DNA from: Blasia pusilla
Taxonomy: Eukaryota > Marchantiophyta > Marchantiopsida > Blasiales
Direction of reading: 5' to 3'
Assembly: GCA_050084515.1 (NCBI GenBank)
Contig: CM114272.1
Coordinates: forward strand, 6,138,001 to 6,202,000
DNA: 64,000 nucleotides
The position numbers and the translations under genes are program-made. This document shows, in pieces, positions 37,020 to 48,544 of the stretch. The notes below the pieces were generated by a model. It made no database searches, had not been told where the DNA came from, and saw only the letters and a list, made by a program, of their open reading frames with translations. How positions within the stretch are numbered: the first letter of the stretch is position 1; the number at the start of each line of letters is the position of its first letter.

Positions 37020-37299
37020 AATGCGCTCTCTCTAAGCCAAATGCGGCACTACTCGTACTCTACTATCCTCCCACACACGGAGAATATGTGATCCCTCCAA
37101 TCGATACCTCTTAGCACGTTGAAGAACACGGTCTTGCTCCTTGGCACTCACTATGCCTAGCACCCTACTGGTCCGTAGGAACTCCAACACCAACGCATCA
37201 TCATGAATATCACGCTGATCCGTACCACCATCTCCCACCTTAGGATCTGAAGGCTGCCCATCTACCCTCTGACTAGAGTAAGATATCATGTGGTCCTCC

Positions 37300-38750
37300 A
37301 TACTAGAGTCCACCCCTAACCAACATAGAAAGGCGGATGCATGCCAACCTGACATCATCTCCTCATCAACCTCGCCATGCCATCTAGCCCCAATTGTATC
37401 CTCTTGGCTAGTACATGGATTCCTACTCAACCCATCAGCATCAAGGTTGGCAACTCGAGGTCTATGTACCACCTGGAAGTCATACTTGTGTAAGATAAGA
37501 GCCCACCGTGCAAGCTTCCCTGTAAGCTTGTCAGACTCCATCAACCACTTGAGCGGCTGGTGATCAGTAACAAGGGTAAAATGTGTGCCAAACAAGTAAC
37601 ACCTAAAGTGTGCCACAGCCCACACTACTGCCAAGCACTCTCCCTCATATGAACTATAGCGCGACTCCGTTGCATTATTCGAACGACTTGCATAGGCCAC
37701 CACAAACTCCATGTGCTCATCATCATGTTGTGTCAACACCGCTCCAAGTCCCAACCTACTCCAATCAGTGTGTAATTGAAATGGGCGCCCTCTGATAGGT
37801 CTCCTCAAGATAGGCGCCGCCACCAACTGGGCCTTAAGCTCCACAAAAGCTCTCTGCTGATCATCTCCCCAGTGCCACTCTTGATCTGATTTCAGCAATT
37901 GGTTCAAAGGCTTTGCCATAGCACTAAATCCAAACCACCTGGATAGATCACATGACCCAAGTACTCAACATCCTCATGGAAGAACTTACACTTTCCTCGA
38001 TGCAAACGTAGACCATGAGCTTTCAACCGCTCAAACACCATGTGCAAATGTATCTGATGCTCCTCCACCGTGTTACTGAACACCAAGATATCATCAATGT
38101 AACACCGAACAAAATCCAACCATGCTAGGATCCTGTCCATCACTCTCAGAAACTTCAACCCAAAGGATAAGAATTTCCACTGGTACAAAATGAGAGTTGA
38201 CACCCCAAAATGCTGTCTTGGCCTTGTCACTCTCTCGAATCGGCAATTGATGGTATCCTGCCCGAAGATCCAAAGTACTGAAAATCTTTGCCTGTCCCAC
38301 CACATCAAAGATCTCCTCAAGTGTAGGCATGGCATACCTATCGGCCTTGGTTTGCCAATTGATAGGACAGTAATCTCCACACATGCGCCTATCTGTGTAG
38401 TTGCCATGCATATCCTTTTAAGCAGGCATGATAGTGGCTCATGCATACTCTCCATGCGACAACTCCACTAATCCAGCCTCCAAAAGGTCCAACGTCCTAC
38501 TCTGAATCAGGTCCCTCTCCATATCACTATATCGGTAGGGACGACGGAAGATTGGCGTATCACTAGCCAAATCAATCCGTATACCGGGTCCAACCAGAGC
38601 ACCCAACTCCTTCATGCTAAAAGTAAAACAACTCCTATAAAGATGTAGGAATTGTGTTAAGCGTTGTTTCTCACCTCCCGTGAGCTTGGGCCTAAGTAAT
38701 GGCTCCCAAGTCTCCTCCACTAGCGCACTAGAGGGAGAGGACGATGCCAT
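37300..38750 (-). pseudogene. element C reverse transcriptase and RNase H
   Basis: The frame opens at 38750. After a stop, the RT palm reads CGDYCPINWQTKADRYAMP and STLDLRAGYHQLPI. The catalytic box is CYIDDILVFS (near 38090, in a shifted frame), followed by LHRGKCKFF..VEYLGHVI. RNase H (37919-37300) has FQLHTDWSRLGLGAVL, SRSNNATESRYSSYEGECLA and VTDHQPLKWL, and is well preserved. The canonical D-S-S-x-G reads D-W-S-R-L-G. Confidence 0.85.
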
Positions 38751-38756
38751 TGGCTG

Positions 38757-39959
38757 CTATGCAACCCCCTCACAAGATGGTACACCCTTAGCTACACCAT
38801 CATCTGAGCAAATAACTCCTCCACCAGCATGAGCAACCAACTCCACATGCCCAACCATTTCATCCCATTTACTCCAAGGATGCAAAATACTACTCTCCTC
38901 GCCCCCAGCCGATGCCTCTACCGTCCCGGTAGCCATCGACCTCATTACAAGGGGTGGAAGACCCACAGACATAGTCCGAAGTCGATGCTGCTCGGCCGTA
39001 CCAAGACTCAAAATCCAAGTCAAACAATTCAGGTCCATGGCCTGACCCAACACATGACGTCGTGTAGCCTCAGAAATGGAAGCAACCGCTGTCACACTAG
39101 TAGCAAATCCCATCGCACACTCTCTCTCATCAGCGTTAGGCTCCATCAACTGTCGCACATTAGAATCCCATACAAGCCTGGGACCACCTTTCCTGTATGC
39201 ATGTAACGAGGGAAAACTCACAAATATGGGTCCTAGGCTGGCCCACATGGTTCACCACTGCCATGGGTGACCGATCAATAACCCTCACCACCTGAGAAAG
39301 TCGCCAAGATATCAAGATACTATCCCTTTGTAAAGGCAAGGATCTGCCAGCTTTGCATCATATGCTCGACTTAGAACCTCCCTAGGCAACAAGTTTGTCC
39401 ACCACAAGCGTGGACGATGTGCACGCGAGCCAACTCACGTTGCATCCAACAACACCGCTGGTCCAATCCAAGACCGCACCTTATGAACACTCGCCATCAT
39501 CCGGGTCTGAGTGTCACCCAACAATGGAACATTCTCTAGAATGTAAGCTAGAGCACGTGCCTGATGAACCTGAAGATGTCGTAACACCCGTAACATCTCC
39601 CAAAACAATCAAGACCTAGGGTCGTGTAATCCCTCACCACGACCAGCACGTGTATGACTTTGACATGGCCATCCAGCAATCACCAAATCCACAGGACCAA
39701 CCCTCTCAAGGTCCTACGCCCCCAACAATGCAATGTGTGATGGCAAAGCACGCTAGTACCCACGAATAGCTGATGGCGGCAACAACTCAAGATATCTCCG
39801 CATCAACTGACCAATATGTCGGGATGAGACTCTCTCGGCCATCTCATCTCGCTCCACATACACGTATCTCCGCACAGGAATACCGGACTGCAAGGCTGCA
39901 GCCAAACCAGTGCTAATCCTACCAAAGAGATCTAACACAAAAATGCCCTCTAGCGGATA
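38757..39959 (-). pseudogene. C5 DNA methyltransferase domain inside element C
   Basis: In order on the minus strand, the canonical C5 cytosine methyltransferase motifs are visible: motif I VLDLFGRISTG (39938-39906); motif II-like YVYVERDEMAERV; motif IV VDLVIAGWPCQS with the catalytic PCQ (39657-39674 for GWPCQS); motif VI YILENVPLL (ENV at 39528-39536); motif VIII SRAHRPRLWW (about 39391-39426); motifs IX-X DERECAMGF and RRHVLGQAMDLN near 39130-39030. All lie in one frame, which is also the frame of the upstream protease and downstream reverse transcriptase. At least five stops interrupt it but I see no frameshift. It would have transferred methyl groups to cytosine in DNA. The region between motifs VIII and IX is the target-recognition part and is poorly conserved. 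Confidence 0.88.
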
Positions 39960-40337
39960 CTACCATAAAATGGGTGTAGTATCCAAAGGGGATAATCCAA
40001 CTGGACCAGAAGTAGGAGTCCGCCGTGGGGCCTCCTCTTCCTCGTGAGATATAACAGCCTCACACCAAGCCTCCTGCACTAGGCGATCATCCTCCTGCCG
40101 TAGTGCACCGCCTGAACTCCAAAGTGGCACATCCAACGATGAGGATGCCACTGCTGCAAAAATAGAGACCTCCTCTACCTCCTCATGCACAAGAGAATCC
40201 ATAGCAGAAACATTACCCTCCAAAAAGTCTCCTGGCCAAGTGACTACTCCACTAAAACCAGCCACAGATGCTAACACTGTTGGGAAACACCCTCTTGGTC
40301 GAGCCCCATAAATAGATCTCACAGGAACTTGGCTCAT
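39960..40337 (-). pseudogene. element C acidic linker between protease and DNMT
   Basis: About 125 codons, rich in Glu, Asp and Ser (EEVEEVSIF; SHEEEEAPRR), opening with MSQVPVRSIYGARP. It shares the frame of protease and methyltransferase. The start (SYRP..GDGRMSQVP) matches element D, but no domain is recognised. It may be a spacer or an N-terminal extension of the methyltransferase. Confidence 0.55.
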
Positions 40338-40385
40338 ACGTCCATCCCCGGAGTGCCAACCAGGTCTATAAGACGCTGTCTCAGT

Positions 40386-40811
40386 CTAGTAATCCATCTG
40401 AAAACCCATCGGGTACAATACTGCTCCTCCAACTAGTACATCATACAACTTGGTTGATGTGACTACCGCAGATACTCCCAATCGGGAGCTATTAGTCGCA
40501 TGATCTGGTCTCAACTGTACAGAAAACTCCTCCCGTGTCATGAATTGAGACCTATCATTGGCTTCTCCAATTGATGTTTGAATATGGAATGGGCAAGGCT
40601 CAAGCTCTGACCTCCGAATACCCAAACCAATACATGCCGCCTTTCCCAACATCAAAGGTTGGGCACTAGAGTCTAACAAGACTCTATCTGGTCTATACAC
40701 CTGTCCTATAGGACTCACCAATCGGAATATCCCACTCCGGTTGTCCAACATATATACACCAGGTGTAAGCCTCTCACGATCAATGGCTTGTCGGGCTGGT
40801 AATGCATCCAT
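40386..40811 (-). pseudogene. element C protease-like domain
   Basis: VYRPDRVLLDSSAQPLMLGK carries a degenerate retropepsin active site (D-S-S-A in place of D-T/S-G-A), followed by LGIRRSELEPCPFHIQTS. Element D has the same block with DSRA, so the substitution is a family trait or shared decay. The frame is open across this block. Confidence 0.65.
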
Positions 40812-41193
40812 CTTCGCCGCTGCTGCCTGCTAAGTAGCACTGGTACTCAATGCTACACCTGACATAGAGGGTCGCTCCGCCGCAACACCCTCATCCACCT
40901 CAGCACGTGTAGCAGTAACACCCCCACATTCACACAACGTGGATGCTAGCTGAAATACAGGAGCTAAGTCAACTCCTAAAGCCATTAGCTCCGTGGCCGA
41001 AAACAATGGGGATCCCAACACTGAAGTTGCCATCCGCAATACTACACTGGATGCTGCATCCGTGTCTACTACACGCGATGTAGATGCCTCAGTCCCCACT
41101 GTCGGCTCAATAGGCTGCGTAGGAACCATGGATGGAGTCCTAAGCACCTCAGACAACAAGAATGACTGGGGAAGCCTAGCCTGCCTCCCAGCC

Positions 41194-42807
41194 TCACCCC
41201 TCGTGGGTCCAACTCACAAGAGCACCACGTGGCTCTGACGCTCGAGTGGCTCCTCTCGTAACTGCAGCCGATGCCTCAACCTGTGCTACACTTGCCATAT
41301 AAGAGAGATCATCCGCTCCATAAGAGGTGGAAGCCCGTGCTCCCGAACTTGATTTATGTTGGATACCAGCCATAGTAGCCAACTTTTGCTCCAACTGCTC
41401 AATCTTGGCAGTCATAGCTGATTTTGTCGTAGTGGTAGGGGTAGCCACCGTAGGCTCTCCAACGACTGGTCCACCTCTACCACCCCTACCACCTCTACCA
41501 CCTCGGCCTCTCGGAGCTTCTCCACCACGGCCGCGGCCTAATCTCAACTCTGGATGAAGATCAAAGCAACGCTCTCGAGGATGACATGGTCTCCCGCAAT
41601 GATCACACTGAGTTGGGGCCGACTAAGGCCCATCCTCCAAAGTCCGTCTCCCATCCTCTTGGGGACAAAACTTCCTAACATGATCACCTCCATATGTCCA
41701 ACATGATTGTCCTGCTGTAGGGCAGCAAATGAAGGCAATGGTCTCTGCGCAAGTGTCCCTCTAGGACCTGACTGAGGTCGTGTGTACCCCCCACGACTCC
41801 CACTACTACTACCACCACCACTCCTATGAGACTGTGAGGTGGGCTGTTGAACACGAGAAGCAGTAGTTGTATCCCTACTGAATGCGGATGTCATCACTCT
41901 CTCCTTCACCATGTTAAGCTCAATCTTCTCAGATAGAGCAAACACATGGATCAATGTGGGTGAATCACGTACCCTACGGCGCAAATCTCTGTCCAAGATC
42001 CCATACTAAAATCGATCGCTCGATCCTCAATCACACACCTGGGTAATGAAATCAGCGCCGATACGAGTGTATGCCTCACGAAGACTCTCACCAGTCTTTC
42101 GCTCAAATTCTTGAAGACTCCTCAACTTCTCCGTCTTCACTCCCTGATAGTTCTTCTTCAACCTCTTGAAGAACTCTACAACCGGGCTAAATGATGGTGG
42201 GGCACTAGTACCTCCACTAGTACCCCCACTGGTACCTCCATGGGTACCTCCACGGTACCCCACTCCGGCTCTCGACTGCATTACCACTCAACGCCTGGTC
42301 GGGTGGCATAGTAGGAGCACTACTACCAATACCACCATGGGTGATAGACACATAGTCTGGAGACCAATATTGTCTCCACGCCTCAATTTCAGCAACATGG
42401 TCCTTCCTAAACTCATGGTAATCATCCATGGGTGGTCCCTCCAAGTACAGAAACAACCCCTTCCAAGCCAAGAAGGGTGTAAACAACGTGGCGTTCCGCA
42501 ACATCTGCATATCACACCACGTATCAAACTCTTGCATGAAGTCCTCCAACTCAATGGTGCCCACTGCACCCGAGTATCGTCGTGGGCCCTTCATGGCCCC
42601 ATATATCCCGTCCATGTCCCAAATCAATGGAGCTCCAACACTCGATAACAACGTAGAAGACTCGGTGTTTGGAACACCCTTGTCCTCCTCTTCATTAACC
42701 GTCGGAAGTGGAAAAAGTAGCCGATACCTAAATCCACTCCGTGTGAAACCGCCACTGTCCGCACCACGGTCCCCAACCAGACCACCAGACAGCTCCGTGA
42801 TGACCAA
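41194..42807 (-). pseudogene. element C gag with zinc knuckle
   Basis: An N-terminal region (LEDFMQEFDTWCDMQ, then ATLFTPFLAWKGLFLYLEG) leads to VVEFFKRLKKNYQGVKTEKL and then DLRRRVRDSPT..LSEKIELNM. A CCHC zinc knuckle follows (CDHCGRPCHPRERC near 41570-41612), then an RGG-rich tail (GRGGRGGRGGRGG near 41490). Several frameshifts separate the pieces. A serine/glycine-rich hinge lies around 41780-41830. Confidence 0.75.
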
Positions 42808-42844
42808 CGCCGATGCCGCCCCACCACCAAATTACCACCACTAA

Positions 42845-43740
42845 GTAACCAAGTGACGTCAATGTCGCTATACTCTTCTAGCTCTACTAGCTATGGGTGT
42901 AGGCAACCTAACCTGTCATCACCACAAGAAGCCTCCCACGGTCTACTGGTCATCACTCCAGCCTCACTACCGGTAGCACACAGGAGTAACACTACTCTGG
43001 AAATCAGCGTCAACCCTAACAATGGGCGCGCAAGCAAGAAGCAACGATGGAGGGGATCCAAACACAGGAAGTCCAACGACAATCCTCCAATCGCAAATGG
43101 AAATCAAGGTAACACAATCCACCAAACGTGGCGCCCCCTGAATCCACAAAACCCACCACACAATTTTAACGCAATAGCTACTCCGCAGCGGGTCGATGAT
43201 GTGCTAGTCGAACTTGCAACATCTGAAAATATCACCTGCATGGAGAGGCTACACCGTACTATGCGTTAGAGGTCCATCAACCAAAAACCTGAGATGCATA
43301 AAGCGCCTAACACCTCTCCGAACAGCACCAAATGAGCAACAACAGTGTGTACACTGGCATAGTTAAGAACTTAGCAGTTAAGCGTCTTCCAGACAGAATA
43401 GTCCAAAGATGGGTGACCAGTTATGCAACACTCAAATCACAAATCTTGCAAAAAATGCCTCACGCCCAAGCAAGCAAGCTTGCTTGCTTGCTCCTTGCTC
43501 CTTACTCCGCCTCTAACGCCCACTCGCCCCGAGCTACCAGGAGTTGCCTCGAAACGCCAAGACATGCGCGTTGGAAAGCTCTCAGCAAGGCGCTTCTTTC
43601 CCAACCAACCACGCACCAGATTCACACCTCCAACATAGGCCACAAGCCACGAACATCCACGGCTGAGTACACAATCAGCCCTAACCAGATCCTACTGATC
43701 CACAATCGAAGCTACCATCGATCTACGTCAATTCTTTGAG
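42845..43740. other. element C 5' leader between gag and LTR
   Basis: No protein domain recognised. On the minus strand it would be the 5' untranslated leader. The expected initiator tRNA primer-binding site is not seen next to the LTR end at 43741, where the LTR looks truncated. Confidence 0.4.
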
Positions 43741-44113
43741 TGAAATCCGTGAAAGACCTACTGTCATAAAACACGTATAGAATCACATACAATCGAGCCA
43801 AACCCACTCCACGATGGGAGAATCTAGGTCAAAGCTTGCGGGAAACACCATAGCCAAGGGCTCTACTCACTACCAAGGCTAGCTCCCAACGCAACAGGCT
43901 CAACTCAAAGAACTGACTGTTCTTTGAGTGCACTCCACCTTATATCCTCCAACCTAAGAGCGGGCCCTATTGGAGAAGTCACCCTCAACTGAGTTACCCC
44001 CAACCCTATGTATGAAATCGCATCTCTACCTAGACACTACGGCCCTACATAAGGTATGGCCTCTACTAGCACACTATACTCTACGACATAATCAGTATGG
44101 TCATGACAGCTTA
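43741..44113 (-). repeat. 5' LTR of element C, lacking the 105-bp end repeats
   Basis: It matches the core of the 3' LTR (35124-35494) at all but about a dozen positions but lacks the 105-bp block on both sides. A few bases (TAAGC on the minus strand) lie between the core and the target duplication. Confidence 0.75.
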
Positions 44114-44118
44114 CGCTT
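44114..44118. other. target-site duplication of element C, high side
   Basis: CGCTT, matching 35014-35018. It lies within element B, just after its chromodomain. Confidence 0.7.
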
Positions 44119-45055
44119 GGTTTCCAAGCAGCGTTTGAGTGGAATACTCATTGGATGCCAAGGGAGTACCTTCAGCGGTTCCCAAGTAGCCTCCGCCCCC
44201 ATCGGAGCGGCCCATCGGCATAGAAACTCTCGTTGAAACCGACCTTCACGATCCGCAACCACGCGCTCCTTGAGTATCTCCTCCACTTGCATACCATGCA
44301 ATTATGGTTATGCCTCCAAAGTAGGGTGCCACTTTTGTTCTCTAGCCGGGAACCGATCAAAATCATCCACAAACTCTTTTAACAAGGAAACACGGAAGAC
44401 TGGATGATAACTTTTCATAGTGGCAGGGCAATTGCAACTCATACACCAATTTGGCGACTCGCCTCAAAACAATGTAAGTTCCCACCCATTGGGTACCAAC
44501 TTTCGCACATGGCCCACGAGGAAATGAAAATTCTTTGTTTTCAACCAAACTTTGTCACCGACCTGATACTCAACGTCTATTCTATGGTGGTTGGCTTGTT
44601 TGGCGTACTGCCTTTGAGCGTGCGCCATATTAGCTTTGGCGAGATCCAACACAAATCCATTCACATTCAAAAACTCATTGACTTTGGGCCTGGCTGGTGC
44701 CTTGGGTCACTCTTCCTCATTCCACATGGACAAGGCTAAGGGTGTTAGCGGTGGGTGGCGGCCTTGATAGACCACCTCAAATGGAGCTAACCTTGTGGTG
44801 AAGTGGCGGCTGGAGTTATAAGAAAAATTCCAGCAAAGTCAGATGGTTCACCCAATCTGTTTGATCGCCAATAATATAGTTGCGCAAGCCTTGTTCTAGA
44901 ACCTGGTTCACGCGTTCGTTTTGGCCGTCCATTTGCAGATGATAGTCGGTGCTAAACTTAAGATTAGTTCCTAGGCGTGTGAATAGTTGCGTCCAAAATT
45001 CAGAGGTGAACCTTGCATCTCGGTCAGTCACAATGTCTCTTGGGAGTCCATGCAA
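44114..45055 (-). pseudogene. element B integrase C-terminus and chromodomain
   Basis: The core block is MHGLPRDIVTDRDARFTSEFW, then YHLQMDGQNERVNQVLEQ (45055-44816), with a clear D and E of the catalytic triad. The C-terminal barrel (YQVGDKVWLKTKNFHF) is at about 44560-44500. The chromodomain (VEEILKERVVADREGR, then FLCRWAAP..EATWEPL) lies at 44295-44180, and the frame runs into the insertion point of element C. Several frameshifts are present. Confidence 0.8.
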
Positions 45056-45343
45056 TCAAAACACATGCGTTAGGAATAACTTAGCGGTACCCGCGACGGT
45101 TATGGTTTCTTTGCAAGGTACAAAGTGAGCTTGCTTGCTGAACCGATTACACACTACCCAAATTGTGTCACAACCATCAATCATGGGGAGTCCAACCATG
45201 AAATCCATGCTCAATGACTCCCAGATGACTTCGAGAATAGGCAGCGGGTGAAGTAATCCCGCTGGTTTTCTATAATGTGCTCTATGTTGTTGACATGCAA
45301 CACATGCAGATACAAAATCGCTCCCGTCTGAACTTGGCGTGGG

Positions 45344-47136
45344 CTACCAGAATTTGCTTCTAACACGCTCTAGCGTCCGCTCTCTACCTCCATGGGCGGC
45401 CCAGCGAACCTCTACTTTGCTGAGTTTGTGTGATTCATATGCAACGGGACCACTGTTTTGCATCAACACTCCACCAATTGCCAGGTTTGACGCGTCCGTG
45501 TGAATCTTGAAAGGTTCACCTAACTTGGGCAGCGCCATAGGTTCGATGCTAAGGACTTGTTTCAATTGGAGAAACGCCCGGTCCCGTTCAAGCGTCGAGC
45601 GGAACGCCGCATTCTTCTTGGTGAGTTTGTGGAGGGGGCCCACTATTTCGGAAAACATATTCACATGCTTACGAAAATAAGGTGCTAAACCTAGAAACGA
45701 CCGCAGCGCAAGCATATTTTGGGGTTAGGGCCACTCAATCAGCGTTCAAATCTTGGCATGATTCAGATGAACGCCGTTTTGATCTATGGGACATTCTAAA
45801 AATATGACATTCTGCTGTCCGAAAGAACACTTACTCTTCTTGACATACAATTTCTCCTTTTGAAGTCTTCTCATAACCTCTTCGACATCCAAGAGGTGTA
45901 CTCCCAGGTTGGGGAGAACACTATGATATCATCCAAGTAGATAATCACGCAAACATCCAACAAGTCTCTAAACACATCATTCATGAGTGTGCAAAATGTG
46001 GTGGGGGCGTTGGTTAAGCCGAAGGGTGACACCAAATACTCATAAAGACCATAACGAGTTCTGATCGCCGTCTTGAACTCATCTCCTTCAGCGATATGAA
46101 TCTGATGGTAGCCCGATCTGAGATCGAGTTCTGTGAAGAACCTCCTTGTGGCGAGCCTATCCATAGTCTCGTCCATCAGCGGGAGTGGATAGCGATTCTT
46201 GACAATCACCTTGTTAAGAGGGCGATAATTGCCACACATTTGAAGCGTCCTATCCTTCTTCGCCACAAACAGAATTGGGGCGGCATATGGTGACACACTA
46301 GGTCGAATGTGATTTTTGTTCAACAGATAATTCACTTGGGCTTTCAATTCTTCCATCTCGGTGCAAGTCATGCGCCAACCTTGCACCATGCTACGGATAT
46401 CCGCGCCCGGCTGAATCTTGATCTTGTGATCAAGCGCGCGCCTAGGCGGCAGTTCAGGTGAGAGTTCTTTGGGCATTAAATCACCGTAATGCTCTTGCAA
46501 GGCCTTCATATCACGATGAATTGGGGCATCTTCCGGTTTTAATTGAGGGCATTTGGATTCTATAGGGGCTTGTGATAGCAAAACCATCCAAGCCTCATCC
46601 GTAATTTTTAGCAGTTTGTCAAACTGACGCACGGAGCAAACCTGGTGGGTTACCCGCGCTTCACTAAATTGTAGCGCCATGGCTTTGGGATCCTCCACGG
46701 TTTTAGGCGCCCTCAGCAAGGGAACTTGTTCCCATTGTCCATATCTATCGTAAAGGGACAGAAATCCCTCATGGACATTAACTATGTCTTTGAATTCCCA
46801 CAACCAATTCCAAGAGACAATTCCCATGAATGATTCTGGTAAGTCCATCAGCAAGAATTCCAATTTGCGCTCGGTGTTTCCTATCAACAACGGAACCGAC
46901 ATACATTTTCTATCCACCTGCGTAGATCCTTGAGCAAACCAAAGTAATAAGGGATGAACTATTTTGGTCACGGCAAGCCCAAGACTTTTACTCTCTGATC
47001 TATTCATCACATTCACATCAGCCCCTATGTCCAACAAGAAATACATAGCTTGCCCTTTAATGGACACGCGCACCCATGGCAAACATCTATTCACTGCAGT
47101 ACCAAGTTCAGGCATACCTGATCCCAATTCAGACAC
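45344..47136 (-). pseudogene. element B protease, reverse transcriptase and partial RNase H
   Basis: The 421-codon frame 47136-45871 is clean: protease FLLDIGADVNVMN, linker RALDHKIKIQPGAD, RT CGNYRPLNKVIVKNRYPLP, FTELDLRSGYHQIHI, SPFGLTNAPTTFCTLMN and the catalytic YLDDIIVFS. The RT thumb and RNase H start (RSFLGLAPYFRKHV; FKIHTDASNLAIGGVL) are at 45715-45344, after which RNase H is truncated. The protease DTGA of element A reads DIGA here. Confidence 0.88.
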
Positions 47137-47237
47137 GCCTTCAATGGTCCTAGTGTCGCCGATGGCATCTTTCTAATCCAGTTCACCTACATGCTCGCCA
47201 TGAGCGAAGAATAGGGCAGCGTTCCTGCATTCCTTCA

Positions 47238-48363
47238 CTAAAAATGTCCCACCTGGCCGCACCAAAAACAACGACGTGCATCAGACACAGCAGGCGTCAC
47301 CAAAGATCTGCCCGGCACTGCTGCCAAATTTGCTCGCGTTCCAGATCTTGGTGTCTCAAATCTGGCTGGCGCGCCCATGTTTGGGGCTTGCGTTTGGGCA
47401 GCCCGGTTCAGAATTGACCCCACCGATGAACCTCCGGATCTAGCTCGCGGTGGCAGGGCGCGAGGTCCCCGGGATGTAGAGCTGAATTTCCCGTTGGGTC
47501 TCAGCCGTCCGCAGCCTTGAATCTGGCGGCTCACTTTGCCAATTCTCCATCATCTGGCCAGTTTGAACTCGCATAATGCTGGTCTAGTTGTCGCTAGACC
47601 AGCGTGCTCTCATCGCGCGAATTCCACAATCTCCAACTTCTTAAACACGGCTTTCAACGGCAACTCATCTCCTCACTCTTCCACCTTCATGGCGTAGAAG
47701 TGTTGTAATCCTGCAATGAACCGATAACGCCTCTCTTCCACATTCGTCATTCTCGCTAGAGTCGCGAGGTGACCAAATTCAAATACTGCGGGTCTAACAT
47801 AAAGACTCCAACGCCTTGCATCTAGGCACATATTCATTGGCAGGCGCTAGCCGCGCTCTGTTCAACTGCTTGAGCTCCTCCCAAGTGCTAATGGGCGCTA
47901 TGCAGTGGCTTCACGCTCGCGCTGCACCGCCATCAACCAGAGACGAGCCACTTCTCCTACGCGGGGACATGCGTACGTGAACCACACTGCCTGAGCAAAA
48001 CACTGTAGATACAAAGACATGGCTTGGCGCAGCTGCTCAAGCTCATCCTCACGTTCTTTGAGTCTGATTTTGAGGGCTTCTCTTTGAGCTTCCGCCTGCG
48101 CTAGCTGCTGTTCCATCTCTAAACTCGATCCGTGGAATTGTGTGTGCACCATTGACCTTCTCAGGTCCAGATCTGGTGATCTGATACCAAGTGAAGGCGA
48201 GAATTTCTTTGATGTTTTTCCCAAGCTGCAAACCTGCAATCACCAAGCAACACCACAAGCACAACTACAAGCTGCAACACTTCATCACTCAAAATCCCGG
48301 TGTGCCACCAAACCTCTCGGAGTTTGGCTCCGGCACTACCCACTCACAATCTCTGATTTCTGA
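47238..48363 (-). pseudogene. element B gag
   Basis: An N-terminal coiled-coil-like stretch (EMEQQLAQAEAQREALKIRL) is followed by the gag block CFAQAVWFTYACPRVGEVAR, shared with element A. A basic tail at 47534-47238 ends with a partial zinc knuckle (RCFWCGQVGHF). Frames are broken between 47900 and 47534. Confidence 0.7.
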
Positions 48364-48544
48364 TCACAAGAGCTCAGTTCTCCGCATTAGGAGCAATCGA
48401 GCGAAGCACACTCAGAGCTCAGCCAGCCAACCTGATTTCGGCAGCGCTTCCGCGTGACTCACTTCTAGGCTGAACCAGGGAACTTCCACCTCTATCTCAA
48501 AGACCAAGATACTCTAATTAAATTGACCTTGAGCTGATACCAAA

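Larger units (their letters stand above)
35019..44113 (-). mobile_element. element C: Ty3/gypsy encoding DNMT and PHD finger
   Basis: A 9.1-kb retrotransposon on the minus strand inserted in element B with a CGCTT duplication. The order is 5' LTR (44113-43741), gag (42807-41194), protease (40811-40386), acidic linker (40337-39960), C5 DNA methyltransferase (39959-38757), reverse transcriptase (38750-about 37940), RNase H (37919-37300), integrase (37019-about 36000), PHD finger (35922-35777), polypurine tract and 3' LTR (35599-35019). From 41159 down to 36774 all recognised domains share one frame, interrupted by stops, with only the RT having out-of-frame pieces. The shared LTR core (about 367 bp) differs at about a dozen positions by eye, so the insertion is moderately young. 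It is non-functional. Confidence 0.85.

Noticed and set aside
35019-44113. Integrated plant pararetrovirus or envelope-bearing retrovirus
   Set aside because: Domain order, LTRs, polypurine tract and target duplication fit a Ty3/gypsy retrotransposon; no movement, coat or envelope gene is visible.
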